Notes: a model not told the origin generated them from the sequence alone. Counted from the stretch's first letter, positions 55,770 to 64,000 are shown. The stretch: DNA of 64,000 bases from Sunxiuqinia sp965230765 (GCA_965230765.1 CBDDLR010000001.1:1612001-1676000), one strand, 5' to 3'. Numbers and translations are program-made.

Positions 55770-57197
55770 ATGGCTAAAAGAAATAACATATGGGCTAATC
55801 TTGATTGGTGGACAGTATTTCTGTACACATTACTTGTTCTGTTGGGTTGGGTGAATATTTATGCTGCAGTTTATAATGAAGAGCATAGCAGTATTTTCGA
55901 CATGACACAACGTTATGGGAAACAAATGCTATGGATTGGTGCTGCATTTATTGTTGCCTTTTTTCTATTGATTTTAGATAGCAACTTTTATGTGTCGTTT
56001 TCATACATTTTGTATGCAGTGACAGTTTTCCTGTTATGTGCGGTATTGCTTTTTGGGGTGGAAGTAAATGGGGCAAAATCGTGGTTTCAAATTGGAGGGT
56101 TTGCCATTCAGCCAGCTGAGTTTACCAAGTTTACAACAGCCCTAGCACTTGGGAAATTAATAAGTTCATATAATTTCAAGATTGGGAAACTTCGTTCAAT
56201 GCTTTCGATCGGGCTCATCTTGTTTCTTCCTGTTGTGTTAATATTCCTTCAAAACGACATGGGTTCGGCGCTGGTATTTTTGGTATTCGTATTGGTTTTG
56301 TACCGTGAAGGGCTTTCAGGGATGGTGTTATTCCTGGCATTCTTATTTGCTGTTATATTTATTGTAACGCTTGTGTACACATCATCTGTTGCCATTGTTG
56401 TTGTAGCAATAATCGCGCTGGGTGCTCATTATATTTTAAGCCAGCAAGTTGCTGAAACCTTGAAGGCGCTCGCCATATTCGTTGTTAGTTTTAGCTTAAT
56501 CTGGCTTGCGAACTACCAACTCAAATTTGACAGGTCAATTCTCCAGCTATTGCTTTATTCTTCTTTCTTTTCTGCCTTTGTTTTTGCGTTTTACACCATT
56601 CGCAAACGAAACTATAAGAACTTGCTGGTAATTGGTGGTTTTCTGCTTTTTCTAACATTTACCTTTTCGGTTGATTACGTATTTAAAAACGTTCTTGAAC
56701 CCTATCACCAGGCAAGGATTAATGAAGTTCTGGGAATTAAGTCAGATCCTTTGGGGGTTGGTTACAATGTGAACCAGTCTAAAATAGCCATTGGTTCTGG
56801 TGGTTTTAGCGGGAAAGGTTTTTTAAGGGGCACTCAAACAAAATTTGACTTCGTTCCTGAGCAGAGCACCGATTTTATTTTTTGCACTGTAGGCGAAGAA
56901 TGGGGGTTTGTAGGAACGACGGTAGTTATCCTCTTATTTCTTACCTTGCTGATTCGATTGATCAGATTGGCTGAAAGGCAACGATCTGTCTTTAGCCGGG
57001 TGTATGGATACAGTGTTACCAGTATATTATTTTTTCATTTTGCAGTTAACATTGGGATGACAATTGGTTTGGCGCCCGTTATCGGCATTCCACTTCCATT
57101 TTTCAGTTATGGTGGGTCATCGCTTTGGGCTTTTACAATTTTGCTTTTCATTTTCTTAAGATTAGATGCAAGTAAGGCTGAGAAACTTAGTTATTAA
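55770..57197 (+). CDS. rodA: Peptidoglycan glycosyltransferase RodA
   Basis: SEDS-family polymerase of lateral-wall peptidoglycan. Key segments: NGAKSWFQIGGFAIQPAEFTKF, LQNDMGSALVFLVF, and the C-terminal GIPLPFFSYGGSSLWA. The 475 residues exceed E. coli RodA (370 aa) because of an extra region of about 100 residues with additional membrane spans in the middle (residues about 205-310), a known feature of Bacteroidota homologues. Start one base after mrdA. Confidence 0.95.
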   Translation: MAKRNNIWANLDWWTVFLYTLLVLLGWVNIYAAVYNEEHSSIFDMTQRYGKQMLWIGAAFIVAFFLLILDSNFYVSFSYILYAVTVFLLCAVLLFGVEVNGAKSWFQIGGFAIQPAEFTKFTTALALGKLISSYNFKIGKLRSMLSIGLILFLPVVLIFLQNDMGSALVFLVFVLVLYREGLSGMVLFLAFLFAVIFIVTLVYTSSVAIVVVAIIALGAHYILSQQVAETLKALAIFVVSFSLIWLANYQLKFDRSILQLLLYSSFFSAFVFAFYTIRKRNYKNLLVIGGFLLFLTFTFSVDYVFKNVLEPYHQARINEVLGIKSDPLGVGYNVNQSKIAIGSGGFSGKGFLRGTQTKFDFVPEQSTDFIFCTVGEEWGFVGTTVVILLFLTLLIRLIRLAERQRSVFSRVYGYSVTSILFFHFAVNIGMTIGLAPVIGIPLPFFSYGGSSLWAFTILLFIFLRLDASKAEKLSY

Positions 57198-57245
57198 ACA
57201 GGTTTTAGCAGACTTCCAGGTCTTTTATTTTTCATAAATTTTTTG

Positions 57246-57253
57246 TACTTTCG
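57246..57253 (+). promoter_or_regulatory. -7 box variant (TACTTTCG) for the radical SAM gene
   Basis: TACTTTCGC is a common Bacteroidota variant of TAnnTTTG. It lies 113 bases before the ATG at 57366, so the transcript has a leader of about 105 bases. No -33 element was clear. Confidence 0.45.
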
Positions 57254-57365
57254 CATTGCTTTTAAAAATTGGGGACAAATTCCGTAATTCATTATAAATA
57301 CTGGCTTTGGGGAAATTTAACAATAAGTCGATGAATGGATTTCGAGAATTCTAAAAAAATAGATT

Positions 57366-58664
57366 ATGAAGTACCGTGCTTATACACTCAACAACTTTCG
57401 TCAAATTCCGCAGATGGAAAAGCTAACTGAGGAACAAAAATTTATTATCGAAGTTGTTGGCACTGTATTGCCTTTTAAAGTTAGTAGTTATATTGTTGAT
57501 GAGTTGATAGATTGGGAGAACTTTGAAAAGGATCCATTCTATATTTTGAATTTTCCGCAAAAAGGGATGCTTTCAGAAGAACATTACGACCGCGTTGCTG
57601 ATTTATTAAAGTCTGATGCAGAAAAAGCTGAGATTAAGAACGCAGTAGATAAAATTAGGTTGCAATTAAACCCTAATCCAGCAGGACAGGAAAGCAACGT
57701 GCCAACACTTGATGGGCAACGTTTAAATGGCATTCAACACAAGTATCGCGAAACCATGTTGTTTTTTCCATCACAGGGGCAGACTTGCCATGCATATTGC
57801 ACCTTCTGTTTCCGTTGGCCACAGTTTGCAATGAACAGCTTTAAGTTTGCGATGAAAGAGTCAGACTTAATGATTAAGTACCTGAAAGAACATACAGAGA
57901 TTACGGATGTCTTGTTTACTGGTGGTGATCCTGCTGTGATGAGAACCAAGTATTTTGAGCAATATTTTAATGCGATTTTGGATGCAGACCTTGACCATGT
58001 AAAAACCATACGTATTGGGACTAAGGCACTTTCTTACTGGCCGTATCGATTTACGACAGATGATGATGCTGAAGACTTACTTCGTTTGTTTGAAAAAGTT
58101 ATCAAACGTGGCATTAGTATATCAATAATGGCTCATTTCAATCATTACAGGGCCATGGAGACACCAGCTGTTTTGGAAGCGATTAAAAAACTTCAAAGTA
58201 TTGGCGTTCAAATTCGTTCGCAATCACCATTATTGAAGAATATCAATGACGATCCATCCATTTGGTCAACCATGTGGCGCAAGCAGGTAAACATGGGTAT
58301 TATTCCATATTACATGTTTATTGCACGAAACACTGGCGCTCAGGACTATTTTGCGGTAACGCTTGATAATGCCTGGAAGATTTATCAAAAGGCAATTCAA
58401 AAAGTGAGTGGTGTTTGTCGCACAGTTCGCGGACCATCCATGTCGTGTGAGCCTGGAAAAGTTCAGATATTGGGAATTCAGAAAGTACACGGTGAAAAAG
58501 TATTTGTATTGAATTTCTTACAGGGTAGAAATCCAGATTGGGTATCCCGCCCATTTTTTGCCCGTTACAATCCAAATGCAATCTGGCTTGATGACCTTGA
58601 GCCAGCGTTCGGAGATGAGAAATTCTTCTTTGAAGACAGTAACCAGATGTTACATATCGTATAA
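57366..58664 (+). CDS. KamA-like radical SAM protein
   Basis: A 432-residue radical SAM enzyme related to lysine 2,3-aminomutase. The iron-sulfur cysteines are C141, C145 and C148 in QTCHAYCTFCF, with LFTGGDPA as the SAM-binding GGE-like loop. In KamA the PLP lysine lies in a Gly-rich PGGGGK; here the corresponding area reads SCEPGK (Lys365), so a lysine is present but the glycine loop is lost. It may still bind PLP, or may have left aminomutase chemistry. Substrate and product are unknown. It stands alone between rodA and a terminator. Confidence 0.75.
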   Translation: MKYRAYTLNNFRQIPQMEKLTEEQKFIIEVVGTVLPFKVSSYIVDELIDWENFEKDPFYILNFPQKGMLSEEHYDRVADLLKSDAEKAEIKNAVDKIRLQLNPNPAGQESNVPTLDGQRLNGIQHKYRETMLFFPSQGQTCHAYCTFCFRWPQFAMNSFKFAMKESDLMIKYLKEHTEITDVLFTGGDPAVMRTKYFEQYFNAILDADLDHVKTIRIGTKALSYWPYRFTTDDDAEDLLRLFEKVIKRGISISIMAHFNHYRAMETPAVLEAIKKLQSIGVQIRSQSPLLKNINDDPSIWSTMWRKQVNMGIIPYYMFIARNTGAQDYFAVTLDNAWKIYQKAIQKVSGVCRTVRGPSMSCEPGKVQILGIQKVHGEKVFVLNFLQGRNPDWVSRPFFARYNPNAIWLDDLEPAFGDEKFFFEDSNQMLHIV

Positions 58665-58668
58665 AAAC

Positions 58669-58694
58669 AAGCCCGTCAGACGACGGGTTTTTTT
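58669..58694. terminator. Intrinsic terminator between the radical SAM and AcpH genes
   Basis: CCCGTC (58672-58677) and GACGGG (58682-58687) form a six-base stem with a four-base loop, extended by weaker pairs, followed by seven T. The stop codon of the minus-strand AcpH gene lies inside this hairpin (58676-58678), so the same sequence both ends its frame and terminates the plus-strand gene. Confidence 0.8.
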
Positions 58695-59278
58695 ATGCCC
58701 ATTTCAATCTGTTTTTCTGCAAAATCCTTTAGTTCTGCAAAGAAGGAGCTGAAAATAGACTGCAAGCTTGAATAATTGCTATGGAGAACTTGCAAGGCAA
58801 AGTCAGCTTCATTTGGAAGACTTGTTCTTCTGGCCATAATTTCCATCGATTCATGCAGGCCTTCAAAGTGGGCATACGATTCAAGGCGCCTGTGTTGAAT
58901 CAGGAACGGAAGGAAAAGTTTAACCCGATTGGGCAATATTGAAAAATGCGATAGCAAAGTGGCATACGTATGTTTTGAGAAATTTCTAAGCGTTTCATCA
59001 GAATAGTCATTCCAGTTTTTCGCAAGGAAATGATCGAAAATAATATCGATAACAATTCCTGAATACCTTCCATACCTGGCACGAAAAAAGTTTGTCGCTT
59101 CTTTTATTTTTTGATGTTGGTCTGTAAACGTATCAATTTGGCGGTGCAGCAGGACCCCGTATTGGATCGCAGGTTCGAAATTTTCGTGCTGCTTGCCTTT
59201 CACATAATCGCCGATGAAGTTTCCAACTTTTATCTTTTCATCATCGCCGGACAAATATAAATGTGCCAAATAATTCAT
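58676..59278 (-). CDS. Acyl carrier protein phosphodiesterase-like protein (DUF479)
   Basis: Removes the 4'-phosphopantetheine arm from holo-ACP in E. coli AcpH; the homologue here is 200 residues and matches at MNYLAHLYLSGDDE at the N-terminus, FIGDYVKG, GVLLHRQIDTFTDQHQ and DIIFDHFLAKNW. The HD-like histidines and aspartates are in place. It is separated by 118 bases from the EamA gene. The C-terminal residues are encoded inside a terminator hairpin. Confidence 0.85.
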   Translation of the reverse strand: MNYLAHLYLSGDDEKIKVGNFIGDYVKGKQHENFEPAIQYGVLLHRQIDTFTDQHQKIKEATNFFRARYGRYSGIVIDIIFDHFLAKNWNDYSDETLRNFSKHTYATLLSHFSILPNRVKLFLPFLIQHRRLESYAHFEGLHESMEIMARRTSLPNEADFALQVLHSNYSSLQSIFSSFFAELKDFAEKQIEMGIKKPVV

Positions 59279-59396
59279 ACTTCAAATCAATAACGCAATA
59301 AATTGTGTATTAGGTTGAAAGGTAGTTCGATCAATGGGACGGCAAGTTACAAAGATTAAGCTTCAGAACAAACTGTTAAAAGTTAAGCAAGTTTAA

Positions 59397-60302
59397 TTAT
59401 TTGGACTTCTTTAGAAAAAATCCGGTTTTTGAGAGGGAGATAAACAACACGCCAAGAACTGTCAAAAATCCGCCAATTAACTGGTAGGTTAAAGGAAGTG
59501 TATTAAAATACCAGTAACTTCCTGCCAGTACAAAAACACCTTTCAGGCTTTGCACAATGGATGATTTCGAAACCTCAATAAAACGGAATGAATAGTAAAT
59601 GGTCAGCAACGCCAGGAAAGGGCCAAGCAGCGCACCAACAGCAATGTTTGCCAATGCGTTTGGTGGAATGATTAGCGACTGTTTATAAACGAAAAACATG
59701 ATCACAGAAAAGGAAAATAGCCAAATCACCCGGTTTAAATTCATGATGTCCGGTGAAATCTTTTTCACATTTATTTTTACAACCAGCGAAGCAGTAGCTG
59801 CAAATAGCGTGTTGATTAGTACAACCCCAGTGCCAGCAATAAATAGGTCTGATAAATCCGTGCCACCTTGGTAGCTAATAATAAAAGCCCCGGCTAGTGC
59901 CATAAAACCACCGATCGTTTCAATCCAGGTGAAGCGTTCGCGCAGAAAAACAATCCCCATAATCGTAAGAAAAACTGGATATAAATTGCCAATAAATGAA
60001 GTAACCGCAGGGTCGGGGATGATTTGTATAGACATAAAAAACGTAGTAGTGGTCAGAATTTCGAGAATACCCAAAAGTATAAGCACCCAATAGTGCTTTT
60101 TTACCAGTTGTAAAATTGTTCGATACTTTCCGGTGATTATTAGCCAGCTTACGTTTAGTAGCAAGGCAATGAAGAACCAGTACAAACCAAACTGTGCTAG
60201 ATGAATCTGGTTTAATGCAGCTTTGCTAAAAATGTAAACATTGGAAAAAGCAATGGTGCCAATAACGGCAAACAAATATCCCTTAAGCTGGTCTGATTTC
60301 AT
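59397..60302 (-). CDS. EamA-family (DMT) transporter
   Basis: A 301-residue drug/metabolite transporter with two EamA repeats and about ten spans. The first repeat is visible from LFAVIGTIAFSNVYIFSKAALN, the second from LFIAGTGVVLINTLFAATASLVVKI. Substrate specificity cannot be told. A -7 box variant (TATCTTTA) ends a few bases before its start, so the transcript would be nearly leaderless. Confidence 0.85.
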   Translation of the reverse strand: MKSDQLKGYLFAVIGTIAFSNVYIFSKAALNQIHLAQFGLYWFFIALLLNVSWLIITGKYRTILQLVKKHYWVLILLGILEILTTTTFFMSIQIIPDPAVTSFIGNLYPVFLTIMGIVFLRERFTWIETIGGFMALAGAFIISYQGGTDLSDLFIAGTGVVLINTLFAATASLVVKINVKKISPDIMNLNRVIWLFSFSVIMFFVYKQSLIIPPNALANIAVGALLGPFLALLTIYYSFRFIEVSKSSIVQSLKGVFVLAGSYWYFNTLPLTYQLIGGFLTVLGVLFISLSKTGFFLKKSK

Positions 60303-60306
60303 GCCG

Positions 60307-60314
60307 TAAAGATA
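60307..60314 (-). promoter_or_regulatory. -7 box variant (TATCTTTA) for the EamA gene
   Basis: On the minus strand TATCTTTAC lies five bases before the ATG at 60302. It differs from TAnnTTTG only at the last base and would give a nearly leaderless mRNA. Confidence 0.45.
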
Positions 60315-60338
60315 AATGGATTTTTGGTAGTTGGAGAT

Positions 60339-60375
60339 TTAGGGATACCATCTTTTCAAAAGATGGTATCCCTAA
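60339..60375. repeat. Perfect 18-bp inverted repeat between divergent genes
   Basis: Arms TTAGGGATACCATCTTTT (60339-60356) and its reverse complement (60358-60375) around one central base. It lies between the divergent EamA and MntA genes, 37 bases from the EamA start, so it is not the usual place for a terminator; an operator or an interspersed palindromic element are alternatives. Confidence 0.6.
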
Positions 60376-60516
60376 CGAGAAATTTAAAGCCTGAATTAAA
60401 AATGACACTTTTAATTTGGTTAGTACCTGAAGGTTGTGACGATTTTAGATCTACAAAGAAGTTGTAGCTAAAAATCATGTTAAATCTGATATCTTATAAA
60501 ATTGTATATTAGCAAT

Positions 60517-60852
60517 ATGGTTTTATCTGATGAAATAGTGGGGCGGGTAGATGATTTTAAAGCGATGTGTTTAAATCATCGGGTGAAGTATTTATATGCG
60601 TTTGGTTCATCAGTTACCGATCAGTTTGATGCTGGCAAAAGCGATATTGATTTGGTGGTTGAGATTGATGATGCTGACCCCATTGAACGGGGAGAGAAAC
60701 TAATTTCGTTGTGGGATAAGTTTGAAGCTTTTTTTCATCGGAAAGTTGACCTACTCACAGACTCATCAATCAGAAATCCATTTTTGCGAAAAAGCATTGA
60801 TTCCACGAAAGTTTTAATTTATGACGGATCAAGGGAAAAAGTACTTATCTGA
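60517..60852 (+). CDS. mntA: MNT-domain antitoxin (MntA)
   Basis: Minimal nucleotidyltransferase of 111 residues. The motif GSSVTDQFDAGKSDID gives the GS...DxD signature (Ser31, Asp43, Asp45), with a third acidic position in KVDLLTD. In characterised systems MntA AMPylates the HEPN toxin at a tyrosine of the RX4HXY motif and so silences it. The ATG at 60517 is preferred to a TTG five codons upstream. Its end overlaps the toxin gene by 32 bases. Confidence 0.85.
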   Translation: MVLSDEIVGRVDDFKAMCLNHRVKYLYAFGSSVTDQFDAGKSDIDLVVEIDDADPIERGEKLISLWDKFEAFFHRKVDLLTDSSIRNPFLRKSIDSTKVLIYDGSREKVLI

Positions 60853-61156
60853 TATTCTTACAGCCATTGAGCTTATTGAATCTTTTACTTCTTCAGTTTC
60901 AGATTTCAATGAGTATATTTCAGATTTGAAAACTCAAAGTGCTGTTGAAAGGCAGCTTGGTATTATTGGCGAAGCAGTCAACAAATTTGATAAATTATTT
61001 CCAGATGCTACCATCGATCATGCTAAAAAGATTGTCGGGTTTCGCAATCGATTGATTCATGCTTACGATGCAGTTGATCCTTCCATGATTTGGGCGATCA
61101 TCAAAAAGCATTTAGAACCACTTAAAACAGAAGCAATCCAAAAACTTGAAAAATAA
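60821..61156 (+). CDS. hepT: HEPN-domain toxin (HepT)
   Basis: A 111-residue HEPN (DUF86) protein. The RX4HXY ribonuclease motif is complete: Arg75, Asn76, His80 and Tyr82 (RNRLIHAY). HepT toxins cleave RNA and are modified on the motif tyrosine by MntA. The gene overlaps mntA by 32 bases, the usual arrangement of this module. It may act as phage defence or stress module; that is inferred from related systems. Confidence 0.85.
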   Translation: MTDQGKKYLSDILTAIELIESFTSSVSDFNEYISDLKTQSAVERQLGIIGEAVNKFDKLFPDATIDHAKKIVGFRNRLIHAYDAVDPSMIWAIIKKHLEPLKTEAIQKLEK

Positions 61157-61161
61157 AAAAT

Positions 61162-61245
61162 GACACCCTCCAGCCGGAGAGTGCCATTTAAAATTTTTTG
61201 GAGTGGCGGTTTCTAATCGCCAAAACGGTTGAGCTATAAAAGCTC
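61162..61245. terminator. Cluster of hairpins between convergent hepT and pgi
   Basis: Three small stem-loops lie in the 96-base gap: 61162-61185 (imperfect, ten pairs with two mismatches), 61204-61222 (TGGCG/CGCCA) and 61231-61245 (GAGCT/AGCTC). A T-run follows the first on the plus strand. Together they probably end both transcripts. Confidence 0.5.
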
Positions 61246-61252
61246 TAAGCAC

Positions 61253-62596
61253 CTATAGTTTCGCTTTAATAGCTTTTGTTTCTTCTTCAAAACCTGGTTT
61301 TTCCAGTAGGGCAAACATATTCTTTTTATATGCTTCCACTCCTGGCTGGTCAAATGGGTTTACATCCAATACGTAACCGCTCAAACCGCAAGCTTTTTCG
61401 AAGAAGTAGATCAATTGACCAAGGTAATACTCGTTCAATTTAGGAAGAACAATTTGCATGTTTGGAACACCTCCATCAACGTGAGCCAGCATGGTTCCCA
61501 ATTCTGCCATTTTATTTACTTCGTCAACACGTTTTCCGGCAAGGTAATTCAGCCCGTCCATGTTTGCTTCGTCCGAAGGGATGTTTACTTCCTGATCTGG
61601 GCTTGCAACAGAAATTACCGTTTCAAATAACTTGCGTTCACCTTCCTGAATGTATTGTCCCATTGAATGCAGGTCAGAAGTAAAATCAACGCTGGCTGGG
61701 AAAATTCCTTTGCCTTCTTTTCCTTCACTTTCACCATAAAGTTGCTTCCACCATTCAGAAACATAGTGCAATTTTGGATTGTAGTTTACCAAAATTTCAA
61801 CCAGCTTGTCATTTTTGTATAATTCATTACGAACCGCAGCATATTGCATGGCGATGTTGTTTTCAAAAGAAACATCAATACCACAAGCAGTTTCCATGTC
61901 AACAGCACCTTGTACCAATGCTCGGATATCGAAACCAGCAACTGCAATGGCTACCAATCCAACAGGAGTAAGTACAGAATAACGTCCACCCACATCATCT
62001 GGAATAACATAGGTTTTGTACCCCTCTGAATCGGCCAATGTTTTCAATGCGCCACGTTCCGCATCTGTAACAGCAACAATGCGAGATTTAGCTTCTTCTT
62101 TGCCATATTTATCTTCAATATCCTGTTTCAGCAAACGAAAAGCAATAGCAGGTTCAGTGGTTGTTCCTGACTTTGAAATTACCGCCATAGCGTATTCTTT
62201 GTTTTTCAAAAGCTCACGCAATTCGTGTAGGTAGTCCTCGCCAATGTTTTGTCCTGCAAATAATACCAATGGCTTGTCACTTCCTTTTAAGTGTGCGAAA
62301 CTATCAGTCAAGGCATCCAAAACTGCTTTTGCACCAAGGTATGAACCACCAATTCCAATTACCACGAAGATGTCGATTTTTTTATCCTGAATAGCTTTTG
62401 CTGTCGCTTCCATATCAGCTAAGTCTGCTTCAGAAATTGAACTTGGTAGGTTAACCCATCCAAGGAAGTCATTTCCTTTTCCGGTTTTGTTGTGAAGTGC
62501 TTCATTGTGTTTTTGCAATTCATCTGCATAGCTATAAACTGCATCTTTTGAAATGAAATCTAATGTCTTTTCAAAATTAAGTGTAATCTTTTCCAT
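61253..62596 (-). CDS. pgi: Glucose-6-phosphate isomerase
   Basis: Interconverts glucose-6-phosphate and fructose-6-phosphate. The 447-residue protein belongs to the short bacterial type, with GIGGSYLGAKAVLDAL in the phosphate site and GIFPASVDFTSDLHSMGQ as the catalytic region. It is the third gene of the lysS-gpsA-pgi group, starting 7 bases after the gpsA stop. It may also supply sugar phosphate for the surface polysaccharide. Confidence 0.97.
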   Translation of the reverse strand: MEKITLNFEKTLDFISKDAVYSYADELQKHNEALHNKTGKGNDFLGWVNLPSSISEADLADMEATAKAIQDKKIDIFVVIGIGGSYLGAKAVLDALTDSFAHLKGSDKPLVLFAGQNIGEDYLHELRELLKNKEYAMAVISKSGTTTEPAIAFRLLKQDIEDKYGKEEAKSRIVAVTDAERGALKTLADSEGYKTYVIPDDVGGRYSVLTPVGLVAIAVAGFDIRALVQGAVDMETACGIDVSFENNIAMQYAAVRNELYKNDKLVEILVNYNPKLHYVSEWWKQLYGESEGKEGKGIFPASVDFTSDLHSMGQYIQEGERKLFETVISVASPDQEVNIPSDEANMDGLNYLAGKRVDEVNKMAELGTMLAHVDGGVPNMQIVLPKLNEYYLGQLIYFFEKACGLSGYVLDVNPFDQPGVEAYKKNMFALLEKPGFEEETKAIKAKL

Positions 62597-62603
62597 GGGT
62601 TGT

Positions 62604-63602
62604 TTATCTTAATTTTTCGGTTAATTCCCTAATTTCAACAGCAGGTGCTGCATTCTTGTAAAGTATACGGTAAACGGCCTCGCTAATTGGCATATTTACG
62701 TTGTATTCCTTATTTATTTCATGAATGGATTTTGAAGCGTAATACCCTTCAGCTACCATGTGCATTTCCAATTGCGCAGTACGAATGGTGTAACCTTTTC
62801 CAATCATGGTCCCAAATGTTCGGTTCCGTGAGAACTGAGAGTAGGCTGTAACAAGCAAGTCGCCCAGATAGGCTGAGTCTTTTATGTCTCGGTTTATCGG
62901 GTGTACCTTATCAACAAACCTTTTTATTTCCTGAATGGAGTTTGAAATCAATACTGCCTGAAAGTTGTCTCCATATCGCAAGCCATGAACGATTCCAGAT
63001 GCTATGGATACTACATTTTTTAGTACTGAAGCATATTCAGTTCCATAAATATCGTCCGAAGCATTCGCTTGGATGTATGCACATTGAAGCTTGTCTGCAA
63101 ATTCCCTGGCACGGCGAATATCTGGACAGGCAATGGTCAGATAGGAAAGTCGTTCCAGTGCAACCTCTTCAGCATGGCACGGCCCGGCAACAACGCCTAT
63201 TCGTTCAAATGGTACTTTGAATTTGCTGTTCAGGTATTGTGCAATTATTTGGTTTCCTTCAGGAACAATACCTTTAATGGCCGAAACGATGAATTTATTG
63301 TTTATCTCAACTTCAAGCCTGCTGGCCAAAACTTCATCCAAAAAAGCAGAAGGAATGCAGAAAACAATCACATCAGATTGCTCAACCATTTCATTAATAT
63401 TGTTGTAGAAATTGATCCGGTTGGTATCAAACTCAGCTCCTCGCAAATAGTTCGGATTGTGTTTTAACCTTTTGAATTGTTCAATTACTTCGGGTTTGCG
63501 AAAAAACCAGTTGATTTCGTCAACGTTTTCCAACAAAATTTTAGCAAGGGCAGTTGCCCAGCTTCCGCTTCCAACAATTGCTATTTTTTGGTTGTTGTTC
63601 AT
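62604..63602 (-). CDS. gpsA: Glycerol-3-phosphate dehydrogenase (NAD(P)+)
   Basis: Reduces dihydroxyacetone phosphate to glycerol-3-phosphate for phospholipid synthesis. The 332 residues show the NAD loop GSGSWATALAKIL, the catalytic lysine in VSAIKGI, and GNLSKV-like sequence later (ADLLVTAYS region reads GDLLVTAYSQFSRNRTFG). Standard length. It begins 12 bases after the lysS stop and ends 7 bases before pgi, so the three genes form an operon. Confidence 0.95.
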   Translation of the reverse strand: MNNNQKIAIVGSGSWATALAKILLENVDEINWFFRKPEVIEQFKRLKHNPNYLRGAEFDTNRINFYNNINEMVEQSDVIVFCIPSAFLDEVLASRLEVEINNKFIVSAIKGIVPEGNQIIAQYLNSKFKVPFERIGVVAGPCHAEEVALERLSYLTIACPDIRRAREFADKLQCAYIQANASDDIYGTEYASVLKNVVSIASGIVHGLRYGDNFQAVLISNSIQEIKRFVDKVHPINRDIKDSAYLGDLLVTAYSQFSRNRTFGTMIGKGYTIRTAQLEMHMVAEGYYASKSIHEINKEYNVNMPISEAVYRILYKNAAPAVEIRELTEKLR

Positions 63603-63614
63603 TTAAAAGTTTAG

Positions 63615-64000
63615 CTATAGTTTTTCAACAAACAGCCCATCGTCTGTTTTAGTCACTTTAGCCTGATTTTTATTGGTAAGCCCTTTAATGGCTTTGTCCC
63701 ATTTTTTATTGCTCAGTTCAGTTTTTACTTTTAATTCGTTCAGTTCTGAAGGAGCTTCTCCTCCCAGCATGTTTAACACCAGTTTTTCATCTTCGGTAAG
63801 TTCCACCGCTTTTTTCTCAGGTTTCATTTGTGGGAAGAACAATACATCCTGAATGGATAAATTGTTGGTCATGAACATGCAAAGACGGTCAATACCAATT
63901 CCCATCCCTGAGGTTGGAGGCATGCCGTACTCCAGTGCCCGAAGGAAATCCTGGTCGATAAACATGGCTTCATCATCCCCTTTTTCAGAAAGTTTTAACT
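63615..64000 (-). CDS. lysS: Lysyl-tRNA synthetase, C-terminal part (partial)
   Basis: The frame is open to the window edge, so only the C-terminal end of a class II LysS is present. Motif 3 is recognisable (DQDFLRALEYGMPPTSGMGIGIDRLCMFM), and it is followed by an extra tail of about 80 residues beyond the usual end (from about KPEKKAVELTEDEK), a common feature of Bacteroidota LysS. The rest of the gene lies beyond 64000. Confidence 0.9.
   Translation of the reverse strand, partial: LKLSEKGDDEAMFIDQDFLRALEYGMPPTSGMGIGIDRLCMFMTNNLSIQDVLFFPQMKPEKKAVELTEDEKLVLNMLGGEAPSELNELKVKTELSNKKWDKAIKGLTNKNQAKVTKTDDGLFVEKL

Noticed and set aside
1..64000. CRISPR arrays, rRNA or tRNA genes, prophage
   Set aside because: No repeated spacers, no rRNA-like or cloverleaf-like sequence and no phage structural genes were seen.

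Overview
This window looks like part of a Bacteroidota chromosome, probably a free-living, Marinilabiliales-type organism; the exact genus is inferred and uncertain. The pointers are a large surface protein with a type IX secretion (T9SS) C-terminal sorting domain, several promoters with the Bacteroidetes -7 box TAnnTTTG, few Shine-Dalgarno sequences, the long C-terminal tail on LysS, and the purH-mreBCD-mrdA-rodA and lysS-gpsA-pgi gene orders.

From about 0.1 to 36.4 kb lies one large surface-polysaccharide locus. It opens with a nucleotide-sugar cassette (ugd, two C-methyltransferase-like proteins, two glucose-1-phosphate cytidylyltransferase-like proteins, a PIG-L deacetylase, an epimerase/dehydratase and an RmlC-type 3,5-epimerase) that suggests a modified, possibly branched, CDP-linked sugar. 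Glycosyltransferases, a Wzy-like polymerase, a Wzx-like flippase, a hexapeptide acyltransferase, a WecG/TagA/CpsF-type transferase, an ATP-grasp protein and an unusual HAD-beta-propeller fusion follow. One gene of 4 kb on the opposite strand encodes a T9SS cargo protein (beta-helix, discoidin, four cadherin-like repeats). It is separated from the preceding run by a perfect 40-bp palindromic terminator. The locus then resumes with gmd and fcl (GDP-fucose), a VanZ-like protein, the initiating sugar phosphotransferase, a Wza-type exporter and a Wzc-type tyrosine kinase. Together these genes could supply activated sugars, assemble the repeat unit on undecaprenyl phosphate, flip, polymerise and export it.

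From 36.4 kb to the end the genes are housekeeping: valS, a putative porin with the MltF transglycosylase, a NUDIX/FtsX-permease/flippase-like group, rsmA-mgtE, an orphan MacB-like permease, purH, the rod-shape operon mreB-mreC-mreD-mrdA-rodA, a KamA-like radical SAM protein, an AcpH-like phosphodiesterase, an EamA transporter, a MntA/HepT toxin-antitoxin pair, and pgi, gpsA and the 3' end of lysS on the minus strand. No rRNA, tRNA, CRISPR array, insertion sequence or prophage was seen.

The most interesting items are the HAD-propeller fusion, the putative CDP-sugar cassette with duplicated enzymes and no visible CDP-glucose dehydratase, an SDR whose catalytic lysine is replaced by asparagine, the KamA-like enzyme with an altered PLP loop, and the T9SS protein embedded in the polysaccharide locus. 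Gene functions come from reading motifs by eye; no database search was run.
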